NCBI RefSeq assembly: GCF_030719215.1
Contig: NZ_CP120983.1
Span: 1,488,001 to 1,552,000, forward strand
Source of the DNA: Streptomyces sp. Alt3
Lineage (GTDB): Bacteria; Actinomycetota; Actinomycetes; Streptomycetales; Streptomycetaceae
Direction: 5' to 3'
Length of the DNA stretch: 64,000 bases
Part shown: positions 8,870-20,161 of the stretch, piece after piece
How the letters are laid out: every line of letters starts with the position of its first letter
Position numbering within the stretch: the stretch's first letter is position 1
Position numbers and translations under genes: made by a program
Notes under the pieces: model-generated
Databases searched by the model: none
Told to the model about the DNA's origin: nothing
Seen by the model: only the letters and a program-made list of their open reading frames with translations

Positions 8870-9736
8870 ATGGACGAGATGCGCGCACGCGAGGTACTCA
8901 CCGCCGCCGGACTGCCCGGTGGGGCGGAGCTCCTCGCGCTGGGCGAGAACGCGGTGTTCGCCGTCGGTGACCTGGTGGTCAAGACCGGCCGGGACGCCAC
9001 GCACCACCCGGAGCTGCGGGAGCGGGCCGAGCGCGAGGTGGCCGTCGCCCGGTGGCTCGCCGCCTCGGGCGTACCCGCCGTACGTGCGGCCGAACCATCG
9101 GCCCGGCTGGTGGAGGGCCACCCGGTGACCGTGTGGCACCGGCTGCCCGATGCCGTACGCCCGTCCGAACCGCACGATCTCGCCCCGCTGCTCACCCAGG
9201 TGCACGCGCTGCCGGCCCCGGAGGGCTTCACGCTCCCCCGCCGTGAGCTGCTCGGCGGTGTCGAACGCTGGCTGCGCCTGGCCGGCGACGCGATCGATCC
9301 GGCCGACGCGGACTACCTGCGCGGCCGGCGCGACGGCTTCGCGAAGGCCGCAGCGGCTCTCGCCCCGCACCTTCCGCCGGGGCCGATCCACGGCGACGCG
9401 CTCCCCCGCAACGTCCATGTCGGCCCGGAGGGGCCGGTGCTCGTCGACCTGGAGACCTTCTCCTTCGACCTGCGCGAGCACGACCTGGTGGTCCTCGCGC
9501 TCTCCCGCGACCGGTACGGCCTGCCCGCCGACGCCTACGACGCGTTCACCGAGGCGTACGGCTGGGACGTGCGGCAGTGGGAAGGATGCGCGGTGCTGCG
9601 CGGCGCGCGGGAGACCGCCAGCTGCGCCTGGGTCTCCCAGCACGCACCGGCGAACCCGAAGGCACGCGCGGAATTCGAGCGCAGGGTCGCCTCGCTGCGC
9701 GAGGACGACCCCGAGGTGCGCTGGTACCCCTTCTGA
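8870..9736 (+). CDS. aminoglycoside phosphotransferase-family kinase
   Basis: A 288-residue APH/choline-kinase-fold protein. The nucleotide-binding lobe includes ALGENAVFAVGDLVVKTGR with the ATP-binding lysine. The catalytic loop is HGDALPRNV, where D is the catalytic base and N a metal ligand, and the metal-binding motif is LVDLETFSFD in place of the usual IDxxD. The substrate could be an antibiotic, a sugar, choline or a small alcohol; the family is broad and nothing here selects one. No Shine-Dalgarno site is visible. A GAAAAT box ends six bases before the ATG, so a leaderless message is possible. It is divergent from the sugar importer. Confidence 0.85.
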   Translation: MDEMRAREVLTAAGLPGGAELLALGENAVFAVGDLVVKTGRDATHHPELRERAEREVAVARWLAASGVPAVRAAEPSARLVEGHPVTVWHRLPDAVRPSEPHDLAPLLTQVHALPAPEGFTLPRRELLGGVERWLRLAGDAIDPADADYLRGRRDGFAKAAAALAPHLPPGPIHGDALPRNVHVGPEGPVLVDLETFSFDLREHDLVVLALSRDRYGLPADAYDAFTEAYGWDVRQWEGCAVLRGARETASCAWVSQHAPANPKARAEFERRVASLREDDPEVRWYPF

Positions 9737-9867
9737 CCGGCTCTCCGGTCCGGCGGGATCACCGTGCGCCGCCGGAGGTGGGTGGGCCGTCCCACGGCGG
9801 CAGGCGTGGAACCTGGTGCCCCGTAAGCTACCGGCGACCACCTTGATCAGTCGGAATGGAGACCCCC

Positions 9868-10227
9868 ATGGCCATACCCCGCTCGACCGCGGCGAAGTGG
9901 AGCCTGTCGGTCGTGGCCGTGACCGCGGGCGTGCTGCTCACCGGCTGCTCGGCGTCGGTGAGCGTCGGGAAGACCGACCCGAAGCTGTCTGCGGAGAAGC
10001 TGGCCGCCACGGTGTCCGAGAAGCTCGCCCGGACGACCGGCCAACCGGAACCTGACATCAGCTGCCCCGAGGACCTCGCCGGGAAGGTCGGCACCACGAC
10101 CCGGTGCGAGCTCACGGCCGACGACGGCAGCACCCTCGGTGTGACGGCGACCGTCACCTCGGTCGAAGGAGAGCAGATCAACTTCGACATCAAGGCCGAC
10201 GAGACGGCGACACCGGCTCCCAACTGA
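9868..10227 (+). CDS. DUF4333 lipoprotein
   Basis: A 119-residue small lipoprotein. Start MAIPRSTAAKW is chosen because GGAGA lies five to six bases upstream; a start four codons earlier at 9856 is possible. The lipobox is VLLTGC with the modified cysteine at residue 27. The mature domain has two cysteines (ISCPEDL and TRCELTADDG) spaced as in DUF4333, a family of actinobacterial secreted domains with a likely disulfide, and ends in the strand VTSVEGEQINFDIKAD. Function unknown; DUF4333 proteins are cell-surface, small and often stand alone as here. Confidence 0.85.
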   Translation: MAIPRSTAAKWSLSVVAVTAGVLLTGCSASVSVGKTDPKLSAEKLAATVSEKLARTTGQPEPDISCPEDLAGKVGTTTRCELTADDGSTLGVTATVTSVEGEQINFDIKADETATPAPN

Positions 10228-10245
10228 CGTCCCGGGACGGCCGGA

Positions 10246-10980
10246 TCAGCTCCTGTCGCCCGCGGGCTCCCGCCTCCGGGGTACGAGCGGCCACGCCGGC
10301 TCGACGACCGCCGCCGGGTCCGCGGTACGCCGCAGGTAGGCCTGCAGCGAGAGCGACTGCTCGGCTGCCGCGCGCACCTGGAGAATGTGGAGTTCCTCCA
10401 GCGGCATCGCCCCGACGGGCCCGTGCTTCTCCCCCATGCGCCGCACCACACGGGCGGCGGCCACCGCGTCCGCCCTCGCGTCGTGAGCGTCGTCGAGCCG
10501 CACACCGTAGTGGGCGCACAGGGCGTGCAGGGCCCGCTTCCCCTTCCGGTACTTGTCGACGTGCTTGTCGATCACCAGCGGATCGATGACGGGCGAGGGC
10601 GCGTCGCCCAGTCGCTCGCTGACCGACTCGACGGCGTACCGCCGGCACTCACGGTCGAGCAGGGAGAGGTCGTAGCGCGCGTTCATCACCACGAGAGGCG
10701 TCCCGGAGCCCAGCCCTTCGGCGACGGCACGGGTGATCTCCTCGATCGCCGAGGCCGCCGGCATCCCGTGCTCGCGGGCCCGTTCCGTCGAGATGCCGTG
10801 GATCGCCGACGCCTGTTCGGGTATGGCCACCCCGGGATCCAGCAGCCAGGTCCGCTCGGCCGACACCGATCCGTCGGCCTCCAGCCGGACGACCGCCGCC
10901 GTCACGATGCGATCGGTCTCGACGTCCGTCCCCGTGGTCTCCAGGTCGAACGCCAGCAGCGGCCCGCTGATCCAGCTCAT
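10246..10980 (-). CDS. DnaQ-like 3'-5' exonuclease (DEDDh)
   Basis: A 244-residue exonuclease-domain protein. Exo I is FDLETTG (residues about 10-16), Exo II contains NARYDLSLLDREC, and Exo III ends DDAHDARADA with the histidine of the DEDDh subclass. IHGISTERAREHG is the usual family segment after Exo I. The start MSWISGP is supported by AAGGGAAG about eight bases upstream. It probably degrades single-stranded DNA or RNA 3' ends in repair or turnover. It is not the polymerase III epsilon subunit on context. It lies tail-to-tail with the DUF4333 gene, 18 bases apart. Confidence 0.9.
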   Translation of the reverse strand: MSWISGPLLAFDLETTGTDVETDRIVTAAVVRLEADGSVSAERTWLLDPGVAIPEQASAIHGISTERAREHGMPAASAIEEITRAVAEGLGSGTPLVVMNARYDLSLLDRECRRYAVESVSERLGDAPSPVIDPLVIDKHVDKYRKGKRALHALCAHYGVRLDDAHDARADAVAAARVVRRMGEKHGPVGAMPLEELHILQVRAAAEQSLSLQAYLRRTADPAAVVEPAWPLVPRRREPAGDRS

Positions 10981-11060
10981 CCCGCATCTTCCCTTCAGTG
11001 GTGCGTTCCCCCAAGTGACGACCACCTTCGCACGCACCACTGACAACCCCGGAAGGGACG

Positions 11061-12293
11061 TCAGGAGACGGGCCTGGAGTCCGTCCAGACCGACTCGAAC
11101 TCCTCGCGGTACGTCTCGAAGAGGCCGTGCTCACTGTCCTGCCCCGCCCTGACCACCGCACGCCCCCCGCCGCGCAGCACCAGGACGGGCGCCTCCATGC
11201 CGCGTGCGCGACGCAGGTACGGCTGGACGACCCCGACCGCGTCGGACCCGTCACCGTCCACCAGGTAGGCGGTGAAGCGCGGCGTCTCGTCGAAGACGTG
11301 GATCTGGAAGGCCCCCGGGTCGCGGAGCCTGGAGCGGACCCGGCGCATGTGGAGGATGTTCATCTCCACGGAGCGGCTCAGTTCGCCCTTCTTGAGTCCG
11401 AGTTCGCGCTCCCGGCGCTTGACCGCGCTGCTCGCCGGGTTGATGAACAGCAGCCGGACCCGGCAGCCCGACTCGGCGAGGCGGACGAGCCGGCGCCCCG
11501 AGAAGTTCTGCGTGAGGAGGTTGAGTCCTATGCCGATCGCGTCCAGCCGGCGCGCGCCGCCGAACAGGTCCTCGGCGGGCAGCTGACGCTGCAGGCGCAC
11601 CCGGTCCGGGTGGACGGAGACGACGTCGGCGTAGCGGTCGCCGACCAGTTCCTCCACGGCGTCCACGGGCAGCCGGTCGGCGGACGGGACCGCGGCCCCG
11701 TTGCCGAGGATCTCGAGCAGCCGTGCGGACGCCCTCTCCGCCTGGGCCAGGACGGCCTCGTTCAGCGCCCGGTTGCGGGAGACGACGTTGCGCGCCACCT
11801 CCAGCTCGTCGAGCGCGAGCTCCACCTCGCGGCGGTCGTCGAAGTACGGTTCGAAGCAGGGCCAGTGCTGGACCATCAGCTCGCGCAGCTGCGGCAGCGT
11901 GAGGAAGCTCAGGACGTTGTCGTCGGCCGGGTCGAGCAGGTAGCCCTTGCGGCGCGAGACCTCCCGCACGGCGACGGCGCGCTGCACCCACTCCTGTCCC
12001 GCGGGCCCCGCGGCGGCCACCACCCAGTCCTCGCCGTGCACCGGCTCGTAGATCGGCCGGATCACGGCGGAGACCACGGCACGCAGCCGTTGTTCCACCA
12101 GATTCAGCCAGATGTAGGCACGCCCCGCCCGCTGGGCGCGCGTGCGCACCTCGTTCCAGGCGTCCGCTCCCCAGTCCAGCTCAGCACCGATCTCCATGGG
12201 CTGTGCGAGGGAGACAGCCCCCGGCGGGGCATCGGTCGATTCCCCCTCGTGACCCGTGTCACCTGGGGGCAGCTCGAACCCTCCCGAGCTCAC
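11061..12293 (-). CDS. SAV2148-family HEPN-domain protein
   Basis: A 410-residue cytosolic protein with no signal or membrane span. I recognise it as the conserved Streptomyces family named after SAV_2148, which carries a HEPN-type helical domain in its N-terminal half (RTRAQRAGRAYIWLNLVEQR, then RNVVSRNRALNEAVLAQAE). The C-terminal half (LFGGARRLDAIGIGLNLLTQ, RVRLLFINPASSAVKRRERE, FTAYLVDGDG) looks like a sensor or phospholipase-D-like fold without clear HKD motifs. The GTG start MSSGGFELPPG is chosen by memory of homologues; a TTG at 12329 or an ATG near residue 37 are alternatives. HEPN proteins are often RNases in stress or conflict systems; here the catalytic RxxxxH motif is not evident. 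The position beside glgX appears conserved. Confidence 0.75.
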   Translation of the reverse strand: MSSGGFELPPGDTGHEGESTDAPPGAVSLAQPMEIGAELDWGADAWNEVRTRAQRAGRAYIWLNLVEQRLRAVVSAVIRPIYEPVHGEDWVVAAAGPAGQEWVQRAVAVREVSRRKGYLLDPADDNVLSFLTLPQLRELMVQHWPCFEPYFDDRREVELALDELEVARNVVSRNRALNEAVLAQAERASARLLEILGNGAAVPSADRLPVDAVEELVGDRYADVVSVHPDRVRLQRQLPAEDLFGGARRLDAIGIGLNLLTQNFSGRRLVRLAESGCRVRLLFINPASSAVKRRERELGLKKGELSRSVEMNILHMRRVRSRLRDPGAFQIHVFDETPRFTAYLVDGDGSDAVGVVQPYLRRARGMEAPVLVLRGGGRAVVRAGQDSEHGLFETYREEFESVWTDSRPVS

Positions 12294-12672
12294 CCGTGTA
12301 CCGCCTTCCACTCCCCCACCAACGATCAAGGAAGGGTACTCCGGTAGCGGGAGCCGGTGCAGCAGGATGCACAGGCTCCTTACTCAACTCCCCTATGTCA
12401 CCGGCCCGTTCCTTGCGGTGAGATCGGGTGGAGTGAGATGGTTCATAGTGATTGCGCACCCTCTCGCACGCCGTAGGACGGACGGAGGCGCTGCCCGGCG
12501 GCCCGGGCCCCCTGTCCGGGCGACACCGAGGTGTGCCAGGTTGACCGGCCCGGCGGGACGACACGACGGAACCCGGCCGCACCGCTCGACGTACTAGGTA
12601 CAGGACCGTCTTTCGGGGAGTATCGGGGCGAAAACCCCCAGCACCCGGATCAGAAGTGGAAGAGTCCTATCT
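12294..12672. other. 379-base divergent intergenic region upstream of glgX
   Basis: No gene is supported here. It must contain the promoters of the HEPN gene (leftward) and glgX (rightward). A small perfect palindrome GTAC-TAG-GTAC sits at 12591-12601, about 72 bases before the glgX start, and could be an operator. TTGACC at 12541-12546 looks like a -35 box but lacks a convincing -10 partner. A plus-strand open frame crossing 12256-12597 has no ribosome site and is a by-product of high GC. Confidence 0.5.
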
Positions 12673-14829
<2,157 letters not shown>

Positions 14830-14844
14830 GCCGTTGGGGTGACG

Positions 14845-14876
14845 GGCACCGGCCGGGCGGGCCGCCGGCCGGTGCC
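14845..14876 (+). terminator. 12-bp GC hairpin between glgX and treY
   Basis: GGCACCGGCCGG (14845-14856) pairs perfectly with CCGGCCGGTGCC (14865-14876) around an eight-base loop. There is no T-tract, which is usual for Streptomyces terminators. It starts 16 bases after the glgX stop and could end transcription, attenuate read-through into treY or stabilise the glgX message. Confidence 0.55.
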
Positions 14877-14926
14877 GGGCCGTCGGAAGGTGGGAGAGAG
14901 GCGCCCCGCTGGGTACGTACGAGTCC

Positions 14927-17323
14927 ATGACGCCCACCGCCACGTACCGGCTCCAGCTCCAACCGGACTTCCCGTTCGCCGCCGCCGCCGACGCCGTGCC
15001 GTACCTCGCCGGACTCGGCGTCTCGCACCTGCATCTGTCCCCCGTGCTGGAGGCCGTGCCAGGCTCCGGGCACGGCTACGACGTCGTCGACCACAGCAGG
15101 GTGCGGGCCGAGTTCGGGGGTGAGGAGGGCCTGCGGGAGCTGGCCGCAACGGCTCGCGCGCACGGCCTCGGGCTGATCCTGGACATCGTGCCGAACCACA
15201 TGGCCGCCGCGCCCCGGTACAACCTGCCGCTGTGGGAGGTGCTGCGCGAGGGCCCCGGGTCCCCGTACGCCCGCTGGTTCGACATCGACTGGGCAGCGGG
15301 CGGCGGGAAGGTGCTGCTGCCCGTGCTGGCGGGGCGTGTCGGCGAGGAGAGCGACGCCTTCGAGCAGGGCACCCGGGACGACGGCACACCCGTGCTCCGC
15401 CACGGCGACCTGGAGTTCCCGCTCCGCGAGGGCACGGCGGGCCTCCCACTGCCCGAGCTGCTGGCCGCGCAGCACTACCGGCTCGCCTGGTGGCGGCTGG
15501 CCAGGACCGAGCTGAACTACCGCCGGTTCTTCACCATCTCGGACCTGATCGGCGTGCGGGTGGAGCACCCCGAGGTCTTCGACGCCACCCACGGCAAGAT
15601 CCTGGAGCTGGTCCGCGACGGGGTCGTCGACGGGCTGCGCATCGACCACCCGGACGGGCTGGCCGATCCCGCCGCGTACCTCGGGCGGCTCGGTGACGCC
15701 ACCGGCGGCCGCTGGACGGTGGTGGAGAAGATCCTCACGGGACCCGAGTCCCTGCCGGCAGGCTGGGCTGTCGCGGGGACGACGGGGTACGACGCGCTGC
15801 ACCGGGTGGACGGGCTGTTCACGGACCCGATGGGCGCGGCGGATCTCCTGGGCCGCTACCGGGACTTCGCGGGACCTCCGGGCGACCGCGGCGGCTACTG
15901 GACGGCGACGGTCCGGCGGGCGGCGTACCGCGTGGTCACCCACGAGCTGGCAGCCGAGACGGAGTGGCTGACCCGACTCGCCGTCGAGGTCTGTGCCGGG
16001 GACCCCGCCCTCAGGGACCACGCGCCGTGGGCCCTGCGCACGGCGGTACGGGAACTGCTGGTCCGGGTGCCCGTGTACCGGCCGTACGTGACGGCGGGCG
16101 GTCCGCTCACGGAGGCCGCCGAGTCGACGCTCCCGGCCGGGACGGTGCGGGACGCCAAGGCTGCCTTCTCGGTCTCCCAGGAGGCGGAGGCCGTCGACGT
16201 GGTGCGGGATCTGGCGCTCGGCCGCCTCGGTGACGGACCGGCCCACTCGGCGTTCTGCGCCAGGTTCGCGCAGACGGCGTCCGCCCTGCACGCCAAGTCG
16301 GTGGAGGACACGGCGTTCTACCGTTACGCACCGCTGATCTCGGCGACCGAGGTGGGCGGCGACCCGGGGCGGCCGGCGGTGAGCCCGGAGGAGTTCCATG
16401 CCTTCTGCGCCCGTGTCGCCCGGGACTGGCCGGCGACCGGCACGGTGCTGACCACCCACGACACCAAGCGGAGCGGGGACCTCCGCGCCCGGATCGCGGT
16501 GCTGTCCGAGTGCCCGGAGCGGTGGTCCTCGCTGGTTGCTCAGCTGTCCAGGGCGACGCCCGTGCCGTCCCCGGATCCTCAGCTGGCCTGGCAGGCCTGG
16601 CAGTCGGCGTACGGGTGCGCGGGCCTGCCCGCGGGGGAGATGGCGGGCAGGCTGGAGCCGGCGCTGCTCAAGGCCGTCAGGGAGGCCGGCCTGTTCACCA
16701 GCTGGACCGAGCCGGATCCGGTGTACGAGCGGGCGGTGACCGACTTCGTGGCGGCCGGCCCGGGCGGTGACTCCGGTGAGGCGCGGTCGGCGCTGACCAG
16801 GTTCGCGGACGGGCTGGCCCCCTTCGTACGGGCGAATGTGCTGGGTGCCGCGCTGGTGCATCTGACGATGCCCGGGGTGCCCGATCTGTACCAGGGCACG
16901 GAGCGGGACTACATCGCCCTGGTCGACCCCGACAACCGGCGGCCGTTCACCAGGCCCCCCTCGGGTGAGGACGAGAAGGCCGCGCTGACCACGGCCGCGC
17001 TCCAACTGCGCCGGGAGCGCCCGGAGCTCTTCGGGGAGTCGGGAACGTACGCCCCGCTCGCGGCACACGGCCCCGCGGCCGCGCACTGTCTGGCGTTCGC
17101 CCGGTCGGGCGAGGTGGTCACGGCGGTGACCCGGCTGTCGCTGCGGCTCCACGAGGAGGGCGGCTGGCGCGACACGGAGCTGGCGCTGCCCGGCGAGGAC
17201 CGGTGGAGCGATCTGCTGTCGCCCGGGCGGGATTTCATGGGTTCCGCCGTGGCCGTGGCCGAACTCTTCGCGGACCGGCCGGTGGCGCTGCTCGTCAGGG
17301 CTCCGGGCGGCCGGCAGGGATGA
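14927..17323 (+). CDS. treY: malto-oligosyltrehalose synthase
   Basis: A 798-residue GH13 (subfamily 26) enzyme. It begins TATYRLQLQPDFPFAAAADA, a near-invariant TreY start, followed by YLAGLGVSHLHLSPVLEA and GHGYDVVDHS. Catalytic regions include LILDIVPNHMA, DGLRIDHPDGL with the nucleophile, and VVEKIL with the acid/base Glu. TTHDTKRSGDLRAR holds the third acidic residue. The enzyme converts the reducing-end alpha-1,4 bond of malto-oligosaccharides to alpha-1,1, giving maltooligosyl trehalose that TreZ cleaves. It follows glgX after 97 bases containing a hairpin. No strong ribosome site precedes the ATG. Confidence 0.96.
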   Translation: MTPTATYRLQLQPDFPFAAAADAVPYLAGLGVSHLHLSPVLEAVPGSGHGYDVVDHSRVRAEFGGEEGLRELAATARAHGLGLILDIVPNHMAAAPRYNLPLWEVLREGPGSPYARWFDIDWAAGGGKVLLPVLAGRVGEESDAFEQGTRDDGTPVLRHGDLEFPLREGTAGLPLPELLAAQHYRLAWWRLARTELNYRRFFTISDLIGVRVEHPEVFDATHGKILELVRDGVVDGLRIDHPDGLADPAAYLGRLGDATGGRWTVVEKILTGPESLPAGWAVAGTTGYDALHRVDGLFTDPMGAADLLGRYRDFAGPPGDRGGYWTATVRRAAYRVVTHELAAETEWLTRLAVEVCAGDPALRDHAPWALRTAVRELLVRVPVYRPYVTAGGPLTEAAESTLPAGTVRDAKAAFSVSQEAEAVDVVRDLALGRLGDGPAHSAFCARFAQTASALHAKSVEDTAFYRYAPLISATEVGGDPGRPAVSPEEFHAFCARVARDWPATGTVLTTHDTKRSGDLRARIAVLSECPERWSSLVAQLSRATPVPSPDPQLAWQAWQSAYGCAGLPAGEMAGRLEPALLKAVREAGLFTSWTEPDPVYERAVTDFVAAGPGGDSGEARSALTRFADGLAPFVRANVLGAALVHLTMPGVPDLYQGTERDYIALVDPDNRRPFTRPPSGEDEKAALTTAALQLRRERPELFGESGTYAPLAAHGPAAAHCLAFARSGEVVTAVTRLSLRLHEEGGWRDTELALPGEDRWSDLLSPGRDFMGSAVAVAELFADRPVALLVRAPGGRQG

Positions 17324-17342
17324 CGGAGCCGGGCGGCCGGGT

Positions 17343-17909
17343 TCAGGCCGGGGGCACCGGCAGCGACGCGGTGAGCCGGAAGGTCATCCGGCCGAAGCTC
17401 ACCTGGTCGCCCTCGCGCACCACGACCGAACCGACGACCCGCTGTCCGTTGACGCACGTGCCGTTCGTGGAGCCCAGGTCGCACAGGATCCACCGGCTGC
17501 CGTGCGCGGTCAGTTCGGCGTGCATCCGGGACACCGTCTCGTGGCTGAGGCGGAGTCCGTTGCCCGGGTCGCGGCCGATGCGCAGCGGGTGCGGGCCGGG
17601 CATGGGCAGCAGGAGCCTCGGCAGCCGCTCGGACTGCCACGCCCTGCGCAGGCGGGCCGGGAAGGCGGAGACCCCGCCGACCGCGCGGAACAGGCCCCGG
17701 GACCAGCGTCCGTCCGTCTCCAGGTCCGAGGTGAGCGCCTTCAGCTCCTCGGAACGCCGCGCGGTCAGGGCGATTTCCATGCGTCGCAGGAAGGTGTCGT
17801 GGGAGAGCTTTCCCTGTGCGGCGCCGTCTCTGAGCGCACCGAGGACACGGTCGCGCTCGGCGTCCGAGAGCCGCGCGGGATACGTGTGGTGCTCGAAGGA
17901 GGACGTCAC
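17343..17909 (-). CDS. DUF1707 and FHA-domain protein
   Basis: A 188-residue cytosolic protein. Residues about 10-62 form a DUF1707 (SHOCT-like) domain (ARLSDAERDRVLGALRDGAA, then GKLSHDTFLRRMEIALTAR). Residues about 105-182 form a forkhead-associated domain with the phosphothreonine-binding marks IGRDPGNGL, SHETVSRMHAEL and LGSTNGTCVNG. FHA domains bind phosphothreonine peptides made by Ser/Thr kinases, so it is probably a target or adaptor in PknB-type signalling. It converges on treY with 19 bases between the stops. Confidence 0.9.
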   Translation of the reverse strand: MTSSFEHHTYPARLSDAERDRVLGALRDGAAQGKLSHDTFLRRMEIALTARRSEELKALTSDLETDGRWSRGLFRAVGGVSAFPARLRRAWQSERLPRLLLPMPGPHPLRIGRDPGNGLRLSHETVSRMHAELTAHGSRWILCDLGSTNGTCVNGQRVVGSVVVREGDQVSFGRMTFRLTASLPVPPA

Positions 17910-18073
17910 GGAACGATTGTCGGTCCGAGAGCCCCGGAGTGTCCAGACGATGCCCGTTTCCGCCCTCCTCCGACCTGCGCGGCAGGCGGGAGATACCGCG
18001 CCCCGGGAGCCGGATGGTTGCTATCCTCCGGCGCCGCCGTCGTACGGCGCGGCACCCCCGTCGAGGAGACTCC

Positions 18074-19033
18074 GTGACCCCTGCACCACCGGAACTGACC
18101 ATCCGTCCGCTCGCCGGAGCGGACGAACTCGGTCTCTTCCGCCGCCTTTCCTACGTGCTCGACCACGAGCTGGCCGACGACCTCGCCACGGGGCGTCGCC
18201 GCCCGGACTGGATGTGGGTGGCCCTGCGCGGCGACCGCGTCCTCGGCCGGCTCTCCTGGTGGACGGGGCAGGAGGGCGGCAGTCCCCAGTTCCTGGACTT
18301 CTTCGACCTGGACGACACCCTGCCGGAGCCGGAGCGCGGCGCGATCGGGCTCGAACTGCTGGAGAAGGCGACGGCCGCGGTCGTCCCGGCCGGGAGCCCC
18401 CGGCCTGAGTACGGCCGGTTCGTCCCCCCGGACTGGCGCGAGGACCCCGCCGCGCGCGGTGTCGTCGAGGCCCGGATACGGGTGATGGAGGCGAGCGGCG
18501 CCCGGATGCTGGTCGAGCGTCTGCGCCTGGAGTGGCGGGCCGGTACGCCGGTGCCCGAGGACAGTGGCCGGCTGGTGTTCCGGCAGGTCTCCGGTCGCGA
18601 GGACCTCCTCGCGCTGATGGCCCCGGTGATGGAGGGGACGCTGGACGCGCACGGACAGGCCGACCTGGCGTCCGGACTGAGCGCCCGTGAGGCGGCGGAG
18701 AAGCACTACGACGAGGATTTCGCCGGTCTGCGGACGCCGCGCGAGTGGTGGCGGGTGGCGGAGCTGCCGAGCGGTGAGCCGGTCGGCTTCGTCGTCCCGG
18801 CGCGGAACAACTACCACCCGATGATCTCCTACATCGGGGTGCTGCCGGCGCACCGCGGGCACGGCTACATCGACGACCTCCTCGCCGAGGGCACGCGGGT
18901 GCTCGCCGCCCAGGACGGTGTGGAGCGGATCCGGGCGGCGACGGACCTCGGCAACGTCCCCATGGCGAAGTCCTTCGCGCGCCTGGGCTACGTCAACTTC
19001 GAGCGGGCCTTCGACATGGTGTGGGACCACTGA
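18074..19033 (+). CDS. GNAT-family N-acetyltransferase (first of two related genes)
   Basis: A 319-residue protein with two GNAT-like halves. The C-terminal half holds the recognisable acetyl-CoA site: YIGVLPAHRGHGYIDDLL (Q/RxxGxG/A variant) followed by ATDLGNVPMAKSFARLGY. The GTG start MTPAPPELTIRPL has GAGGAG eight bases upstream. A -10-like TATCCT lies at 18022-18027. The next gene is clearly a paralogue, sharing the opening (hIRPL), DxxWVALRdG, W-W-G, the ARNN/ARN-PG segment and the same C-terminal site. The substrate is not known. Confidence 0.85.
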   Translation: MTPAPPELTIRPLAGADELGLFRRLSYVLDHELADDLATGRRRPDWMWVALRGDRVLGRLSWWTGQEGGSPQFLDFFDLDDTLPEPERGAIGLELLEKATAAVVPAGSPRPEYGRFVPPDWREDPAARGVVEARIRVMEASGARMLVERLRLEWRAGTPVPEDSGRLVFRQVSGREDLLALMAPVMEGTLDAHGQADLASGLSAREAAEKHYDEDFAGLRTPREWWRVAELPSGEPVGFVVPARNNYHPMISYIGVLPAHRGHGYIDDLLAEGTRVLAAQDGVERIRAATDLGNVPMAKSFARLGYVNFERAFDMVWDH

Positions 19034-19114
19034 GAAACCGGTGGACGTGAGGGGTCCGGGGGCCGTACTCTCGGCGCCCGGACACCCGCCCGGACTGGGA
19101 AGGAGGCGAGACCC

Positions 19115-19204
19115 GTGCGCGACCCCGGCACCACCCGCACCACCCGCAGCACCACGATCACGCGCTCCCCATCCGCCCGCAGGACGGTGTCGGACTCGGT
19201 CTGA
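19115..19204 (+). CDS. putative 29-residue Thr/Arg-rich leader peptide
   Basis: A short frame starting with GTG (MRDPGTTRTTRSTTITRS...) directly after the strongest Shine-Dalgarno in the neighbourhood, GGAAGGAGG at 19098-19106. It ends TGA 45 bases before the second GNAT start. Nearly half of its residues are Thr or Arg, with Arg codons in clusters. It sits alone between two paralogous acetyltransferase genes, where a leader that senses translation speed could act. No terminator/antiterminator pair is obvious. It may be a regulatory leader or a chance frame; the ribosome site is the best evidence. Confidence 0.45.
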   Translation: MRDPGTTRTTRSTTITRSPSARRTVSDSV

Positions 19205-19249
19205 CCGGGAGCGCTCGCCTCTCACACCGAGTCCCGGAGGACTTTCCCC

Positions 19250-20161
19250 ATGACCGATGTGGTCATCCGTCCGCTCATCCCGAGCGACGCCCATCTCTTC
19301 CACGCGCTCCACGACCCCGGTCTCGTCGGCCGGTCCGCGTTCGGACACCGCTGGGCCACCGTGGCCGACGGCGGCGAGTACCGTCCCGAGTGGACCTGGG
19401 TGGCTCTGCGCGACGGCGTCGTCGTCGCCCGGGCCGCCTGGTGGGGCGGGCCCGATGACACCGAACCGGTGCTGCTCAACTACTTCGACTTCGCCGAGGG
19501 CGAGGACGCCGCGGGCACCGAACTGCTCCGCCGCGCCCCCTGGTCCGTCGAGTACGAGCTGATCGTTCCCCCGGCCTGGCGTGAGACCCACGGGGTACGG
19601 GCGGCCGCGTCGGCGCGGATCGCGGCGGCCGAGGCCGCCGGGATGAAGCCGCTGGTCGAGCGCTACCGGTACGAGTGGACACCCGCCGACGGCCTGCCCG
19701 AGCGCCCCGGCCGGCTGGTCTTCCGCGAGGAACCCGACGACGCGGTGGTCCTGGACGTGCTGCGCCGGGTCCACTCCAGGACGCTGGACGCCCACGCCCT
19801 GCGCACCATCGAGGGCCCGGGCGGTCTGGAGCAGGCCGCCCAGGAGGAGCTGGACTTCTTCAACTGGTGTCCCTCGCCCCGCTCCTGGTGGCAGCTCGCC
19901 CACACCCCGGACGGCGCGCTCGTCGGCATCCAGGTGCCCGCCCGCAATCCGGGTGGCCCGTGCGTCGGCTTCATCGGGGTCGTTCCCGAGGCGCGCGGGC
20001 ACGGCTACGGCTACGACCTGCTCGTCGAATGCACCCGCTTCCTCGCCGGCGAGGGTGCCACGGCCGTCGCGGGTGCGACGGACCGGGGCAACGTGCCGAT
20101 GGCCGCCGCGTTCGCCCGGGCGGGGCACCGCATCATCCAGGAGCGCGTTCACCTGGTGTGA
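19250..20161 (+). CDS. GNAT-family N-acetyltransferase (second of two related genes)
   Basis: A 303-residue paralogue of the preceding enzyme. It starts MTDVVIRPLIPSDAHLFHAL with GGAGGA about ten bases upstream. The C-terminal acetyl-CoA site is FIGVVPEARGHGYGYDLLVE followed by GATDRGNVPMAAAFARAGH. The central region keeps the same SPRSWWQLAHTPDGALVGIQ layout as its neighbour. The pair probably arose by tandem duplication and has diverged well below half identity by eye. The last 29 bases overlap the 3' end of the convergent beta-glucosidase gene. Substrate unknown. Confidence 0.85.
   Translation: MTDVVIRPLIPSDAHLFHALHDPGLVGRSAFGHRWATVADGGEYRPEWTWVALRDGVVVARAAWWGGPDDTEPVLLNYFDFAEGEDAAGTELLRRAPWSVEYELIVPPAWRETHGVRAAASARIAAAEAAGMKPLVERYRYEWTPADGLPERPGRLVFREEPDDAVVLDVLRRVHSRTLDAHALRTIEGPGGLEQAAQEELDFFNWCPSPRSWWQLAHTPDGALVGIQVPARNPGGPCVGFIGVVPEARGHGYGYDLLVECTRFLAGEGATAVAGATDRGNVPMAAAFARAGHRIIQERVHLV

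Noticed and set aside
12256..12597. 113-residue plus-strand frame upstream of glgX
   Set aside because: It overlaps the start of the HEPN gene, lacks a ribosome site and has no domain.
14845..14876. Riboswitch before treY
   Set aside because: Only a simple GC hairpin is present, with no conserved ligand-binding core.
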